This document shows positions 35,033 through 49,796 of a stretch of 64,000 nt of DNA, one piece after another. A program made the position numbers and the translations under genes. Source of the DNA: Mycolicibacterium sp. P9-22 (GTDB lineage Bacteria > Actinomycetota > Actinomycetes > Mycobacteriales > Mycobacteriaceae); contig NZ_NPKP01000002.1 in the NCBI RefSeq assembly GCF_008329585.1, positions 124,001-188,000 of the forward strand, written 5' to 3'. The notes beneath the pieces are model-generated. The model searched no databases, was not told the origin of the DNA, and saw nothing but the letters and a program-made list of their open reading frames with translations. Numbering within the stretch: the first letter of the stretch is position 1; every line of letters starts with the position of its first letter.

Positions 35033-36157
35033 TCAGCGGGCCGTGAGGTTCTCCAGGTTGTGGTTGACCTCTTGTTCCCAGATACCGAATGCGTGGGTGG
35101 TGTCGACCTCCAGTTCGAAGCGGTCGGTCATCTCGGGGGTGACATCGGCGACGTCGGTATAGAACTGCTCATACCAGCGCCGGTGCTGGTAGACACCGCC
35201 GTCCTCCTCGGAGAGCAATGGGTTGTCGATGCGGGTCTTGTGCTTCCAGATCTCGACGTCTTCTCCGAATCCGTCGCCGAAGGACCGGCTCATCGCCCCG
35301 GCCAGCTTGGCGGCCTTGTCGGCGGGCAGGCCGGGCATCTGCTGTACCGCCACTCCGTACTGCAGCACGAACGAGTTGTGCGTCACCGGGTAATGGCAGT
35401 TGATCAGCGCCACCTCGACGGTGAACCCCGGCGCGAGGTCGTTGTGCAGCCAGTTGATCATGTACGCCGGACCGAAGTAGGTGGCCTCCGACCGCAGATA
35501 CGTTCCGTCCCACAGCTTGTCGGGGTCGGCGATGTAGTCCGGCCGCGGTTTGGACTCCATGAACTGGCTGGCGGTGTGGCCCTCGATGACGTTCTTGAAG
35601 AACGTCGGATACGCATGATGGATATAGAAGAAGTGCGCCATGTCGACGTTGTTGTCCACGATCTCGCGGCAATGCGAGCCCTCGATGAGAATCGAATTCC
35701 ACTGCCACGGCGACCACCGGCCCTCGGCGTAACCGTCGATCGAGGGCGGCGCCAGTTCCGGTGGCGGACTGGAGCGCTCGGGGTCGTGCCAGACCAGTAG
35801 CTGGCCGTTCACCTCGTGGGTGGGCCAGGTGCGGGTGCGGGCCAGTCGCGGGGTGCGCTTGGCGTAGGGCACCAGCTTGCATTTGCCGTCGCCGCCCCAG
35901 CGCCAGTCGTGGAACGGGCAGGCCAGGTTGTCGTCCTTGACGGTGCCACGGGACAGGTCACCGCCCATGTGGCGGCAGTACCCGTCGAGCACGTGCACGT
36001 CCCCGGCGGAGTCGCTGTAGACCACCAGCTTGGTGCCGAAGGCGTCGATACCGTGCGGTTGCCCGTCGCGGAACGAGTCAGCCAGGCCCAGGCAGTGCCA
36101 GCCGCGGGCGAACCGCGTCATCGACGGGCCGGCGTCGATCTCCCGGATTTCAGTCAC
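35033..36157 (-). CDS. kshA: Rieske oxygenase, 3-ketosteroid 9alpha-hydroxylase oxygenase subunit-like
   Basis: 374 residues from GTG 36155-36157. The Rieske cluster ligands are in YCRHMGGDL and CPFHDWRWGG, and the mononuclear iron site is VDMAHFFYIHHAYP (Asp-x2-His-x4-His). The sequence RWYEQFYTDVADVTPEM closely follows M. tuberculosis KshA, which with reductase KshB 9alpha-hydroxylates 3-ketosteroids during ring opening. No reductase gene is nearby. It follows the KstD-like gene by 14 nt, so both ring-opening activities are co-transcribed. Mycolicibacteria carry several KshA paralogues, so the exact substrate is open. Confidence 0.83.
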   Translation of the reverse strand: MTEIREIDAGPSMTRFARGWHCLGLADSFRDGQPHGIDAFGTKLVVYSDSAGDVHVLDGYCRHMGGDLSRGTVKDDNLACPFHDWRWGGDGKCKLVPYAKRTPRLARTRTWPTHEVNGQLLVWHDPERSSPPPELAPPSIDGYAEGRWSPWQWNSILIEGSHCREIVDNNVDMAHFFYIHHAYPTFFKNVIEGHTASQFMESKPRPDYIADPDKLWDGTYLRSEATYFGPAYMINWLHNDLAPGFTVEVALINCHYPVTHNSFVLQYGVAVQQMPGLPADKAAKLAGAMSRSFGDGFGEDVEIWKHKTRIDNPLLSEEDGGVYQHRRWYEQFYTDVADVTPEMTDRFELEVDTTHAFGIWEQEVNHNLENLTAR

Positions 36158-36171
36158 GCTCGGGTCCTCTG

Positions 36172-37737
36172 TTATCCGCGCAAGCGCTCATCACTCCTGC
36201 TTAACATGTCTCGCACCGCCAGGTGGCTGAACAGCATGCTCGTTCCGATCGGATTGCCGCCGCCGGGATATGCGGTGCCGCTGGGGGCGGCCATGGTGTT
36301 GCCCGCGGCGTACAGGCCCGGGATCACCCGATCCCTGGTATCCAGCACCCGGGCGGCGGTATCGGTGCGCAATCCGCCCTTGGTGCCCAGGTCGGACACC
36401 CCGAAGGCGGCGGCATGGAACGGGGCCCGCTCGATCGGCACCAACGGGGACGCCCCGCCGGAGAAGGCCCGGTCATACGGTTCGTCACCGCGGCCGAAAT
36501 CCTCGTCGGCCCCGGCACGTACGAAATCGTTGAACCGGGCCACCGTGGCGACCAGTTCCCGCGGCGGCACCCCGATCTCGGCGGCGAGTTCCTCCAGCGT
36601 GTCGGCCGTCCGCCACAATCCGGCCGCGAGGTACTCGGCCGTGTCGACCATCGAGACGTTGGTGGCCTTGACGGGCGGGATCACACCCTCGCGGTCGTCG
36701 TAGACCATCCAGTACGGCAGGGTGACCGTGCCGGCGGCCATCGCGTCGAGGACACCGCGGCCCAGCCGGTCGTAGGCGGCGGATTCGTTGACGAACCGCT
36801 TACCGTGATCGTCGACGAAGATGCCGCCGGTGAACCACAGCGCGAAGGCCGACGTCCCGTCGGGGTGGGTGAGGCCGGGTGACCACCACGCCTGGTCCAT
36901 CAGGTCCGTGTCGGCGCCGGCGGCGATACCGGCCAGGTGGGCCAGCCCGCGATTCCCCCACGGCCCCATGGTGTCCCGCGCATCTCCCGGCACACCGTAA
37001 CGGGCCCGCATCTCGTCGTTGTGCTCGAATCCGCCGGCGGCCAGCAGCACGCCGCGGCGGGCCCGGATCGCCCTACGCCGCCCATCGGTCTCGACGATCG
37101 CACCGGTGACCCGGCCGTCCTGCACCACCAACTCGACGAGGGCGGTGTTCAGGCGGGTCGAAGTGTGCGGGTGGCGGCCGGTGGCGGTGAGCAGCCGGGC
37201 GATCAAGGCCCGGCCGCCGACGAAGTAGTCCGCGGGCTGTGGATGGCCGAGGCGGTCGGCATCCAGCGGCCCCCGCACCGATGCACGCAACTCCGGCGCG
37301 GCGGCGACCTTGAGCGGTTTGGCGGCGATGTGGCGCATCCCGTCGGCGCGCGCCTTGGGCGCCTTGCCGAAGTAGTCGGGCCAGGGCAGCAGCGAGAACT
37401 TCAGCAGCTCGTCGGCCTCCAGGTACTCGATCAGCGGCGCCCCGTTGCGGACGTAGGTTTCCTGCAGCGCCGCCGGGGTCCGGTCGCCGACCACGGCCCG
37501 GTAGTACTCAAGGGCGTCTTCGAGGGTGTCGTCGACGCCGGCGCGCTGCAGAACGGGGTTGCACGGGAACCACATTCCGCCGCCGCCCGAGTACGCGGTG
37601 GTGCCGCCGAACTTGTCGGTCGCCTCGACGAGGATCACGTCGAGGCCTTCCCTGGCGGCGGTGTAGGCGCCGGTCGCCCCGCCGGCGCCCGATCCGGCGA
37701 CCAGTACGTCGGTGGTCTCATCCCAGGCTTCGGTCAC
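36172..37737 (-). CDS. kstD: FAD-dependent 3-ketosteroid delta1-dehydrogenase-like protein
   Basis: 521 residues. The N-terminal FAD fold is VLVAGSGAGGATGAYTAAREG, and the C-terminal SGTAYPGGGNPIG matches the Tyr and Gly of KstD that bind the 3-keto group and promote enolisation. The family removes two hydrogens from ring A of 3-ketosteroids. It precedes the KshA-like gene, the pair needed to open ring B. It starts at GTG 37735-37737. A related delta4-dehydrogenase activity is possible. Confidence 0.83.
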   Translation of the reverse strand: MTEAWDETTDVLVAGSGAGGATGAYTAAREGLDVILVEATDKFGGTTAYSGGGGMWFPCNPVLQRAGVDDTLEDALEYYRAVVGDRTPAALQETYVRNGAPLIEYLEADELLKFSLLPWPDYFGKAPKARADGMRHIAAKPLKVAAAPELRASVRGPLDADRLGHPQPADYFVGGRALIARLLTATGRHPHTSTRLNTALVELVVQDGRVTGAIVETDGRRRAIRARRGVLLAAGGFEHNDEMRARYGVPGDARDTMGPWGNRGLAHLAGIAAGADTDLMDQAWWSPGLTHPDGTSAFALWFTGGIFVDDHGKRFVNESAAYDRLGRGVLDAMAAGTVTLPYWMVYDDREGVIPPVKATNVSMVDTAEYLAAGLWRTADTLEELAAEIGVPPRELVATVARFNDFVRAGADEDFGRGDEPYDRAFSGGASPLVPIERAPFHAAAFGVSDLGTKGGLRTDTAARVLDTRDRVIPGLYAAGNTMAAPSGTAYPGGGNPIGTSMLFSHLAVRDMLSRSDERLRG

Positions 37738-38013
37738 ACCCGTTTACCTAGCACGCCGGCCGGGTCCGTGCGGGCGGATTGCTGATGCAGCCGACACGGC
37801 GAGCGGCCAACTCCGGCTACGACAGCAACGTTCAACCGCCTTGCAAGAACATCGGGCTGAATCGTCTCACGCGGTTATGTACACGTCTTTGCGGCGAGCC
37901 GCAGTGCCATCGCATTAGCCAGCACGCCTCACAGCAATTTTCAAAGCTGCACTATCCGTGCTGCGGTTTGGGTAGTGTCCGAATTTCCAACACGACTTTG
38001 CGGGGGCAAGCCG

Positions 38014-38763
38014 ATGGCGCGTGCGTACTTCACGGGAACAGCCGACGAGATCGAATACTGGGACTTCGCGGAACTCTGGCAGGGTTACGACGATTCCGTG
38101 CTCGATCTGGCCAGGCGCGAGGGCGTGCAGTCGGTCGCCGAACTCGGCGGCGGCGCCAACCCGGTGGTCGGCGATCCCGACAAGTGGGGTTTCGCCGATC
38201 ACCGTGTCGTGGTGGATATCTCGCCGCTGGAACTCGGCAAGTCCGCGGTGCAGGTGGAGACCCGGGTGGTCGATCTGTGCCGGCCGATCGAGGACGACGA
38301 CGTGGGCACCTATGATCTGGTCTTCTCGAAGATGTTGTGTGAGCATCTGCCCGATCCCGTTGTGTTTCACCAGAACTGCCACCGGCTGCTGCGCCCGGGC
38401 GGATTGTCGGTACATTTCTTCCCGACATTGGGCACCTTCCCCTTCCTGGTCAACAAGCTGATCCCGGAGCGGACGGCACGCAGAATCCTGGACAAGGTGC
38501 AGCCGGGCAGGCTGGACCAGCCGAACCTGGAGAAGTTTCCGGCCTACTACCGAGGGACGACGGGCCCCACCCGGCGCGCGATCGACAAGTTCGAAGCTTT
38601 CGGGTTCAAGGTCGAACAGTGGAAGTCGAGCTTCGGCCACGCCTACTACACGGTGATTCCGCCGCTACAGGCACTGGAGGACGCCAAGAGCCGGTTACTG
38701 CGCAGGCATCCGATTCCGGCGCTGGCCAGTTTCTCGGTGGTGGTGCTGCGCAAGGTCGCCTGA
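38014..38763 (+). CDS. Class I SAM-dependent methyltransferase
   Basis: 249 residues from ATG 38014, with a G-rich ribosome site about nine bases upstream. SVAELGGGANPVVGDP is motif I, and VDISPLELGKS, YDLVFSKMLCEHLPDP and RLLRPGGLSVHFFP are motifs II to IV. It resembles methyltransferases linked to surface polysaccharide or lipid loci. It lies between steroid-type genes but is transcribed in the opposite direction, so its pathway is unclear. The 276-bp gap upstream shows no other gene. Confidence 0.75.
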   Translation: MARAYFTGTADEIEYWDFAELWQGYDDSVLDLARREGVQSVAELGGGANPVVGDPDKWGFADHRVVVDISPLELGKSAVQVETRVVDLCRPIEDDDVGTYDLVFSKMLCEHLPDPVVFHQNCHRLLRPGGLSVHFFPTLGTFPFLVNKLIPERTARRILDKVQPGRLDQPNLEKFPAYYRGTTGPTRRAIDKFEAFGFKVEQWKSSFGHAYYTVIPPLQALEDAKSRLLRRHPIPALASFSVVVLRKVA

Positions 38764-38769
38764 AACACC

Positions 38770-42423
<3,654 letters not shown>

Positions 42424-42427
<4 letters not shown>

Positions 42428-43065
42428 CCCGTCTGGTCCTTGGTTCGGCCTCCGCGGGGCGCCTCGGCTTGCTGCGGCACGCCGGTGTCGAGCCGCTGGT
42501 CGTGGTGTCCGATGTCGACGAGGACGCCATCATCGAGCGGATGAACGGCGACGCCCCCGCGCGGGTCGTCGCCGCCCTGGCCACGGCCAAGGCCCAGCGC
42601 GTCGCCGAACTGCTCGACGCTGACATCGCCGCCGATTGCATTGTCATCGGTTGCGATTCGATGTTGGAGGTCGGCGGTGTGCTCAGCGGCAAGCCCGGCA
42701 CCGTGACGGCCGCCCGCCGGCAATGGCAGTCCGCGGCCGGCCGTGCCGGGCAGCTGCACACCGGCCACCGTGTGCTGCGGGTCCGCGATGGTGCCGTGGC
42801 CGGTGAGACCGGCCGGACCGGCACCACCACAGTGCATTTCGGCGTACCCGCACAGGAAGATCTGGACGCCTACCTGGCAACTGGTGAACCGCTGCACGTC
42901 GCGGGCGCGTTCACCCTGGACGGACTGGGCGGCTGGTTCATCGACCGCATCGAGGGCGACCCGTCCAATGTGATCGGCCTGAGCCTGCCGCTGCTGCGCG
43001 CCCTGTTGGCCGATCTCGGGGTCTCCGTCGCCGCGCTGTGGGCCGCGAACAGGCCGCGTGAATAG
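42424..43065 (+). CDS. maf: Maf-like nucleoside triphosphate pyrophosphatase
   Basis: 213 residues from GTG 42424, which overlaps the accE5 stop by 4 nt. Maf motifs are [28 protein letters not shown] and the C-terminal [30 protein letters not shown]. Such proteins hydrolyse non-canonical or excess dNTPs (dTTP, UTP, m5UTP type). The orthologue is Rv3282 in the same position. Confidence 0.92.
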
Positions 43066-43125
43066 TCCGGCGCGTCATGGGAATAGATCACTGGAGAAGG
43101 TTGATCAGACGACCGAAAGGTGATC

Positions 43126-43377
43126 ATGACGATCTCACCGAACGATGTGCGCCGGTTGCTCGACGCGACGGAACTCGATTCGGTACTGGTCCTCATCGAG
43201 GGGCGTACCGAAGTGATCCCGGCGGCGGCACTGGACTCCGATGACTTCCGGGGGGCGATGACGGTGACATCCCGCCACAAGCTCATCGACCAAATCGGTT
43301 CCCCAGAGCCCTCGGATCGGGAAGTGGCCGAACAGGCGGGGATCCTCGACGCGGCGATCTCGACGCTGGGCGGCTAG
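43126..43377 (+). CDS. Hypothetical protein (83 aa)
   Basis: ATG 43126 has GAAAGG five bases before it; an upstream in-frame GTG is less likely. The product is small and acidic (Asp/Glu-rich) with no signal or membrane helix. It has a beta-strand-like start (LDSVLVLIEGRTEVIP) and a helical end. No family is recognised. It follows maf by 60 nt and is convergent with a 54-codon gene. Confidence 0.6.
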   Translation: MTISPNDVRRLLDATELDSVLVLIEGRTEVIPAAALDSDDFRGAMTVTSRHKLIDQIGSPEPSDREVAEQAGILDAAISTLGG

Positions 43378-43386
43378 AACACGCAA

Positions 43387-43551
43387 CTAGGGACGTGCGG
43401 CGTTGCCGACATCCGGGTCGTCATCTGCCGGCGGCTCCGGATCCCGCCATTCCTCTGCGCGGCTGCTTCGATTGCCCTGCAAGGTGCCACGCAGCTCATC
43501 TTTGAGCTCGTCGTCCTCGCGCGCACTGTGCTTGCTGCTCTCCCGCTCCAT
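43387..43551 (-). CDS. Small conserved actinobacterial hydrophilic protein (54 aa)
   Basis: ATG 43549-43551 has GGGAG seven bases upstream. The sequence begins MERESSKHSAREDDELKDEL and has RAEEWRDPEPP in the middle. This pattern (basic start, acidic middle, RAEEWR) recurs in short actinobacterial proteins of unknown function. It is highly charged and probably disordered. It is convergent with the 83-residue gene, 9 nt apart. Confidence 0.72.
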   Translation of the reverse strand: MERESSKHSAREDDELKDELRGTLQGNRSSRAEEWRDPEPPADDDPDVGNAARP

Positions 43552-43609
43552 CAGCGGACTCCCTTCATCGAATTTCCCCGGATGTGAGGCGCGAATACCG
43601 GGCCGCGGG

Positions 43610-44026
43610 CTAACCGGCGCGCGTCTCCCGGCGATTGGCCCGCTGGATGGCGTCGACCAACTCGTCCTTGCTCATCGTGGAGCGGCCCCTGATGTCGAGG
43701 CGTCGCGCGATCTCCTGCAGGTGTTTCTTGCTCGCGTTGGCGTCGACGCCCTCAGCGGTGTCGCCCTTCGCGTTCGGACCGCCACTGCGCGCCCGGTCGT
43801 CGGAAGGCCCACGCTGATCCTTGGGCTCCCAATGGTCCCCGACCTTCTCGTAGCTGTGCTTGAGCGCCGCATACGCGGTGCGGTGTGCCCGTTCGCCCTC
43901 ACCGTATTCGTCGGCGGCCGCATCGTGGGTCTTGGTGAACGTGCGCTGGGCCTTGGCGTCGGACTTGCGGATAGTGCTCGGCAACTCGTCCTTCTTCGGC
44001 TTGCCCTGCTTGGTGGTTTTCGGCAT
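43610..44026 (-). CDS. ChaB-domain stress protein with Rho N-terminal-like tail
   Basis: 138 residues. Residues 10-70 form a ChaB domain (KKDELPSTIRKSDAKAQRTFTKTHDAA, then RAHRTAYAALKHSYEKVGDHW), and residues 95-135 resemble a Rho_N/SAP helix-extended-loop-helix (KKHLQEIARRLDIRGRSTMSKDELVDAIQRA) that often binds nucleic acid. AAAGGAG precedes the ATG. A SigF-like promoter lies 28 nt upstream (44055-44079), which suggests general stress control. Confidence 0.83.
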   Translation of the reverse strand: MPKTTKQGKPKKDELPSTIRKSDAKAQRTFTKTHDAAADEYGEGERAHRTAYAALKHSYEKVGDHWEPKDQRGPSDDRARSGGPNAKGDTAEGVDANASKKHLQEIARRLDIRGRSTMSKDELVDAIQRANRRETRAG

Positions 44027-44054
44027 CGGAACGCTCCTTTCGACCGTCGTTGGG

Positions 44055-44079
44055 TGCCCGTCCCGCCGACCGGAGAAAC
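44055..44079 (-). promoter_or_regulatory. Candidate SigF promoter for the ChaB-domain gene
   Basis: On the minus strand GTTT (44076-44079) and GGGCA (44055-44059) are separated by 16 bases. This is one base off the SigF -10 GGGTA. The -10 ends 28 nt before the ATG. Confidence 0.5.
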
Positions 44080-44115
44080 GCGCTTAAGCCGCCCGCGCAC
44101 GGGTATTTCTGGAGG

Positions 44116-44658
44116 ATGGCCGATACCGCAGTTCTCGTCATCGACATGCTCAACGCCTACCGGCACCCCGATGCCGAACAGCTGATGAACAGCGTCGCCG
44201 ACATCGTCGAGCCGCTGGCCGACCTGATTCATCGCGGCCGTGACCGCGGGGACGTCGACGTCGTCTACGTCAACGACAACTACGGCGACTTCACCGGGGA
44301 CTGGGACGACATCGTGTGCACGGCACTCGACGGCGCCCGGCCCGATCTGGTGAAACCGATTCTGCCGACGGCGGATTGCCTGCGGCTCACCAAGGTTCGG
44401 CACAGCGCTTTCTACGCCACCCAACTGGACTATCTGCTGCAGCAACTCAAACCCGCGCGCCTGCTGATCACCGGCCAGGTGACCGAACAGTGCGTGCTCT
44501 ACACCGCCCTCGATGCCTACGTACGGCACTACGACGTGGTCGTGCCCCCCGATGCGGTGGCACACATCGACGCCGGCCTCGGCGAGGCGGCGCTGGAGAT
44601 GATGCGCCGCAACATGCGCGCCGAGCTGATCCCCGCAGCACACTGCCTGCCGGCGTGA
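44116..44658 (+). CDS. Isochorismatase-family cysteine hydrolase
   Basis: 180 residues. The catalytic Asp is in [10 protein letters not shown] (Asp10), a Lys in [11 protein letters not shown] and the nucleophile Cys in [15 protein letters not shown]. Members hydrolyse isochorismate, nicotinamide, ureidoacrylate or related amides. GGAGG abuts the ATG directly, so translation may use another cue, such as a leaderless transcript from the GGGTA at 44101-44105. The exact substrate is unknown. Confidence 0.83.
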   Translation: MADTAVLVIDMLNAYRHPDAEQLMNSVADIVEPLADLIHRGRDRGDVDVVYVNDNYGDFTGDWDDIVCTALDGARPDLVKPILPTADCLRLTKVRHSAFYATQLDYLLQQLKPARLLITGQVTEQCVLYTALDAYVRHYDVVVPPDAVAHIDAGLGEAALEMMRRNMRAELIPAAHCLPA

Positions 44659-44692
44659 GCGCCTCGTCACTGATCATGGGTACGCTCATGGG

Positions 44693-45589
44693 GTGTCGCT
44701 TCCTGCCGATCCAGATCCTGCCCTCGCCGCCTACGCGCACCCCGAACGTTTGGTCACCGCCGATTGGCTGTCGGCCAATCTCGGACGGCCCGGGCTGTCC
44801 ATCGTGGAGTCCGACGAGGACGTCCTGCTCTACGACACCGGCCACATCCCGGGTGCGGTGAAGATCGACTGGCACACCGACCTCAACGACCCGGCCGTCC
44901 GCGACTACATCGACGGCGCGCAGTTCGCCGCACTGATGGACCGCAAGGGCATCGCGCGCGATGACACGGTGGTCATATACGGCGACAAGAGCAACTGGTG
45001 GGCCGCGTACGCGCTGTGGGTGTTCACCTTGTTCGGTCACCCCGATGTCCGGCTGCTCGACGGTGGCCGCGATCTGTGGGTGTCCAACGGCCGCGACACC
45101 ACCCTCGATGTGCCGAGCAAGCCGAGCAGCGGCTACCCCGTCGTCGAGCGGGATGACGCCGCCATCCGGGCCTTCCGTGAGGATGTGCTCGGCGTGCTCG
45201 GCCAGGAGCCGTTGATCGACGTGCGATCGCCGCAGGAGTACACCGGCGAGCGCACCCATATGCCCGATTACCCCGAGGAGGGTGCGCTGCGGGGTGGGCA
45301 CATCCCCACTGCGGTGTCGATCCCGTGGGCCAAGGCCGCCGAGGACAGCGGACGCTTCCGCAGCCGCGCCGAGTTGGACGCGCTGTACGGGCATCTCACC
45401 GCCGACGACAAGACGATCGTCTACTGCCGCATCGGCGAACGGTCCAGCCACACCTGGTTCGTGCTCACCCATCTGCTGGGCCTGCCCAATGTGCGCAATT
45501 ACGACGGATCCTGGACCGAGTGGGGCAATGCGGTGCGGGTACCGGTCGCCGTCGGCGACGAGCCCGGATCGGCACCCGCGGCGACATGA
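44693..45589 (+). CDS. sseA: Thiosulfate sulfurtransferase (rhodanese) SseA
   Basis: 298 residues and two rhodanese domains. The second carries the active-site loop [14 protein letters not shown] with the catalytic Cys. It transfers sulfane sulfur from thiosulfate or a similar donor. The stop overlaps the SufE-like start (ATGA), so the pair is probably coupled. It matches Rv3283 in sequence and place. Confidence 0.93.
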   Translation: MSLPADPDPALAAYAHPERLVTADWLSANLGRPGLSIVESDEDVLLYDTGHIPGAVKIDWHTDLNDPAVRDYIDGAQFAALMDRKGIARDDTVVIYGDKSNWWAAYALWVFTLFGHPDVRLLDGGRDLWVSNGRDTTLDVPSKPSSGYPVVERDDAAIRAFREDVLGVLGQEPLIDVRSPQEYTGERTHMPDYPEEGALRGGHIPTAVSIPWAKAAEDSGRFRSRAELDALYGHLTADDKTIVYCRIGERSSHTWFVLTHLLGLPNVRNYDGSWTEWGNAVRVPVAVGDEPGSAPAAT

Positions 45590-46002
45590 GCATGCCCGCG
45601 GCACTCGCCGAAGTCGTCGGAGAGTTCCAGGAGGTGAACGGGCAGGACAAGCTGCAACTCCTGCTCGAGTTCGCCAATGACCTTCCAGAGTTGCCGTCGC
45701 ACCTGGAAGAGGCCGCGATGGAACCGGTCCCCGAGTGCCAGTCACCACTGTTCCTCGACGTCGACGCCACCGACCCCGACCGGGTGCGACTGTTCTTCAG
45801 TGCTCCCGCCGAGGCGCCGACGACCCGGGGTTTCGCCGCCATCCTGGCCGCCGGCCTGGACGGGCAATCCGCCGCCGACATCCTGGCGGTTCCCGACGAT
45901 TTCTACGCCGACCTGGGCCTAGCCGCGTTGATCAGCCCGTTACGGCTGCGCGGGATGTCGGCCATGCTGGCCCGGATCAAGCGCCGGTTACGCGCGAACT
46001 GA
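45586..46002 (+). CDS. SufE-family protein (Rv3284-like)
   Basis: 138 residues from ATG 45586. [14 protein letters not shown] holds the conserved Cys of SufE proteins, which accept sulfur from cysteine desulfurases for Fe-S or other sulfur transfer. The end ([25 protein letters not shown]) is the usual SufE C-terminus. It is co-translated with SseA, and a hairpin terminator follows. Confidence 0.9.
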   Translation: MSMPAALAEVVGEFQEVNGQDKLQLLLEFANDLPELPSHLEEAAMEPVPECQSPLFLDVDATDPDRVRLFFSAPAEAPTTRGFAAILAAGLDGQSAADILAVPDDFYADLGLAALISPLRLRGMSAMLARIKRRLRAN

Positions 46003-46033
46003 GTCCTGCCCACGCCGGTCGCCGATGCTGTCG

Positions 46034-46061
46034 GTGACACCGCCGTTGTCGCCGGTGTCAC
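46034..46061 (+). terminator. Hairpin terminator after sseA-sufE
   Basis: GTGACACCG (46034-46042) and CGGTGTCAC (46053-46061) are exact complements around a 10-base loop, followed by TTTT. This is a classic intrinsic terminator shape. Confidence 0.75.
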
Positions 46062-46217
46062 TTTTGCCGACGGCGGCAATTAATGCTGATCCATGCCAGA
46101 ATGGCCAGTAGCCAGCTAACCGGCCGGCGAGCCGTCCGTACCGCTCGCTGGGCTGGATACGACGGTTGCGAGGCGGGGGCCAGCGGCACAGGACGACCAG
46201 GAAAGGGGCCCGGCTCG

Positions 46218-47651
46218 ATGAATCGGCAGGCCAGAGACGTCATTCTTTATGAACTCAATGAAGTCCCATGGGATGTCGTCGACATCTACGTCAAGAATCG
46301 TCCCGAATCGAATATCGCCGCGCTGCTCCAGCAGGGTCAGTCGCTGACCACCGTCCACGAGGACCGCGAGGAGTTGCAGGGCCTGCAGCCGTGGCGCACC
46401 TGGCCGACGCTGCACACCTCCTCCTACGAGCACAACTCCTTCGACCTGGGCCAGGATCCCTCGACGTTCCGCGGCGAGCCGATCTGGGATGTCGCCGAGA
46501 AGGCCGGTCTGTCCGTCGGACTGTTCGGCCCGATGCAGAGCTGGCCGGCCCGCCCGTTCAAGCACGGCGGCTTCTATGTGCCGGACACCTTCAGCTCCGA
46601 TGCCAAGACCTACCCGCCCTCCCTCGAACGCTTCCAGGCGTTCAACCTCGCGATGACCGGCGAGAACGGATTCTCGCCGGACTCGGCCCTGAGCCCCAAG
46701 GCGCTGGCCGGCACCGCCGTCGATCTGGTGCGGCTCGGGCTGACGCCCCGGGTGACCGCCACCCTGGCCACCCATCTGGTCAAGGAGCGAATCGACCCGC
46801 GCTACAAGGCTTTCCGGTCGGCGATGCAGGCGCCATTGAGCTTCGACCTGTATTGGCGCCAGCACCGCAAGAGCAACCCGCGCCTCAGCATCTTCTTCAC
46901 CAACCACGTGGCCGGCATGATGCACCGGTTCTGGGGTGACGGCATGCCCGGCTACACCGAGAAGTACGAGTACGACGCCGACGAGGTGTACGGCAGCTTC
47001 ATCGTCGCCGCCATGGACATCACCGACCGCCAGATCGGGCGCATCCGCAAATATCTGGCCAAGCATCCGCAGTCGATGCTGGTGCTGTCGGCCAGCATGG
47101 GCCAGGGCCCGGTGGAGGTGCCGAAGTTCGACGGTGGCCGGTTCGTCCTGGATGACCACAACAAGCTGATCGCCCAGCTGGGCCTCAAGCCCGCCGACGT
47201 CGCGCTGGCGATGTACCCGATGCTCTCGCTGGTCTTCCAGTCCGAGGCCGACGCCGCCGACGCCGTGGCGCCGCTGGAGTCGGTTCTGGTGAACGGCTCC
47301 GAACGGTTGTTCGCCCGGCTGCGGGTGGAGGGCAAGACCGTCACCTTCGGCATCGACTACACCGTTCCGGGCGACGACACCACGACGGTGACCGTCCGGC
47401 CGTCCGGCACCGCTTCGGACGTGACCGTCCCCGCCACCGAGCTGGGCCTGAGCGTGCATTCCCGGATCGGCGGGGTGAACACCGGCTACCACATCCCGGA
47501 GGGCATCCTGCTGGCCGCGGGCGCCGGCGTGACCGCGGATCCGTCCCGCAAGGAGGTCGACATCCTCGATGTGGCGCCGTCACTGTTGGCCAACGCCCTC
47601 GGCGTGGACCCGCCGCCGTCGATGAAGGGCATCCCGACCCTGTTCGGTTGA
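46218..47651 (+). CDS. Alkaline-phosphatase-superfamily (type I phosphodiesterase-like) protein with altered metal site
   Basis: 477 residues from ATG 46218. The fold is suggested by ILYELNEVPWDVV at the N-terminus, TWPTLHTSSYEHNSF (nucleophile region), FFTNHVAGMMHRFWGD and the C-terminal GYHIPEGILLAAGAG. Where the family has SDHG, this protein reads SASMGQG (residues 291-297), so two metal ligands are missing. It has no signal peptide. It is absent from this place in M. tuberculosis. Phosphodiesterase activity is doubtful. Related proteins occur near polysaccharide genes. Confidence 0.7.
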   Translation: MNRQARDVILYELNEVPWDVVDIYVKNRPESNIAALLQQGQSLTTVHEDREELQGLQPWRTWPTLHTSSYEHNSFDLGQDPSTFRGEPIWDVAEKAGLSVGLFGPMQSWPARPFKHGGFYVPDTFSSDAKTYPPSLERFQAFNLAMTGENGFSPDSALSPKALAGTAVDLVRLGLTPRVTATLATHLVKERIDPRYKAFRSAMQAPLSFDLYWRQHRKSNPRLSIFFTNHVAGMMHRFWGDGMPGYTEKYEYDADEVYGSFIVAAMDITDRQIGRIRKYLAKHPQSMLVLSASMGQGPVEVPKFDGGRFVLDDHNKLIAQLGLKPADVALAMYPMLSLVFQSEADAADAVAPLESVLVNGSERLFARLRVEGKTVTFGIDYTVPGDDTTTVTVRPSGTASDVTVPATELGLSVHSRIGGVNTGYHIPEGILLAAGAGVTADPSRKEVDILDVAPSLLANALGVDPPPSMKGIPTLFG

Positions 47652-47676
47652 AGATGAATTCTCAGCTGTCCCGAAA

Positions 47677-47710
47677 AACGGCGGCGCCCTCGAACGGGGG
47701 TGCCGCCGTT
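47677..47710 (+). terminator. GC-rich hairpin terminator
   Basis: A 13-bp stem with one G-T pair (47677-47689 with 47698-47710) and an 8-base loop, 26 nt past the stop of the phosphodiesterase-like gene and before accA3. Confidence 0.7.
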
Positions 47711-47886
47711 CTACGCTGAGGGTGCATTCGCCGGCATTCCCGCAGCGCAGCTACCGACCACGTCAAACGTACCGACCAGTAACAAAGTTGCCTTACCGGA
47801 AGGGCGACGGTAACTCGGCCGAAATTCGGGGGTCCGACTCGCCACCCCGGAATTGGACACATAAACTTCGCCCGATACATTCTTAA

Positions 47887-49716
<1,830 letters not shown>

Positions 49717-49728
49717 CACCCGCTCGGT

Positions 49729-49775
49729 GGCCACTTGTGGCACGGATTCCTTCGGATCCTGTGCCATAAGTGGCC
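49729..49775. terminator. Long imperfect hairpin after accA3
   Basis: Arms 49729-49747 and 49756-49775 pair over 19 positions with one bulge and one mismatch; the loop is TCCTTCGG. The core GGCCACTTGTG resembles the arm of the hairpin at 11831-11888 (GGCCATTTGTG). Confidence 0.7.
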
Positions 49776-49796
49776 ATTCGGCATTCTGGAGGCCTG

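Noticed and set aside
37738..38013. KstR-type operator before the KstD-like gene
   Set aside because: An AACGTT occurs near 37830, but KstR needs AAC and GTT two bases apart, so it does not match.
44081..44105. SigF promoter for the isochorismatase-family gene
   Set aside because: GGGTA is present at 44101-44105, but nothing like GTTT lies 15-17 bases upstream.
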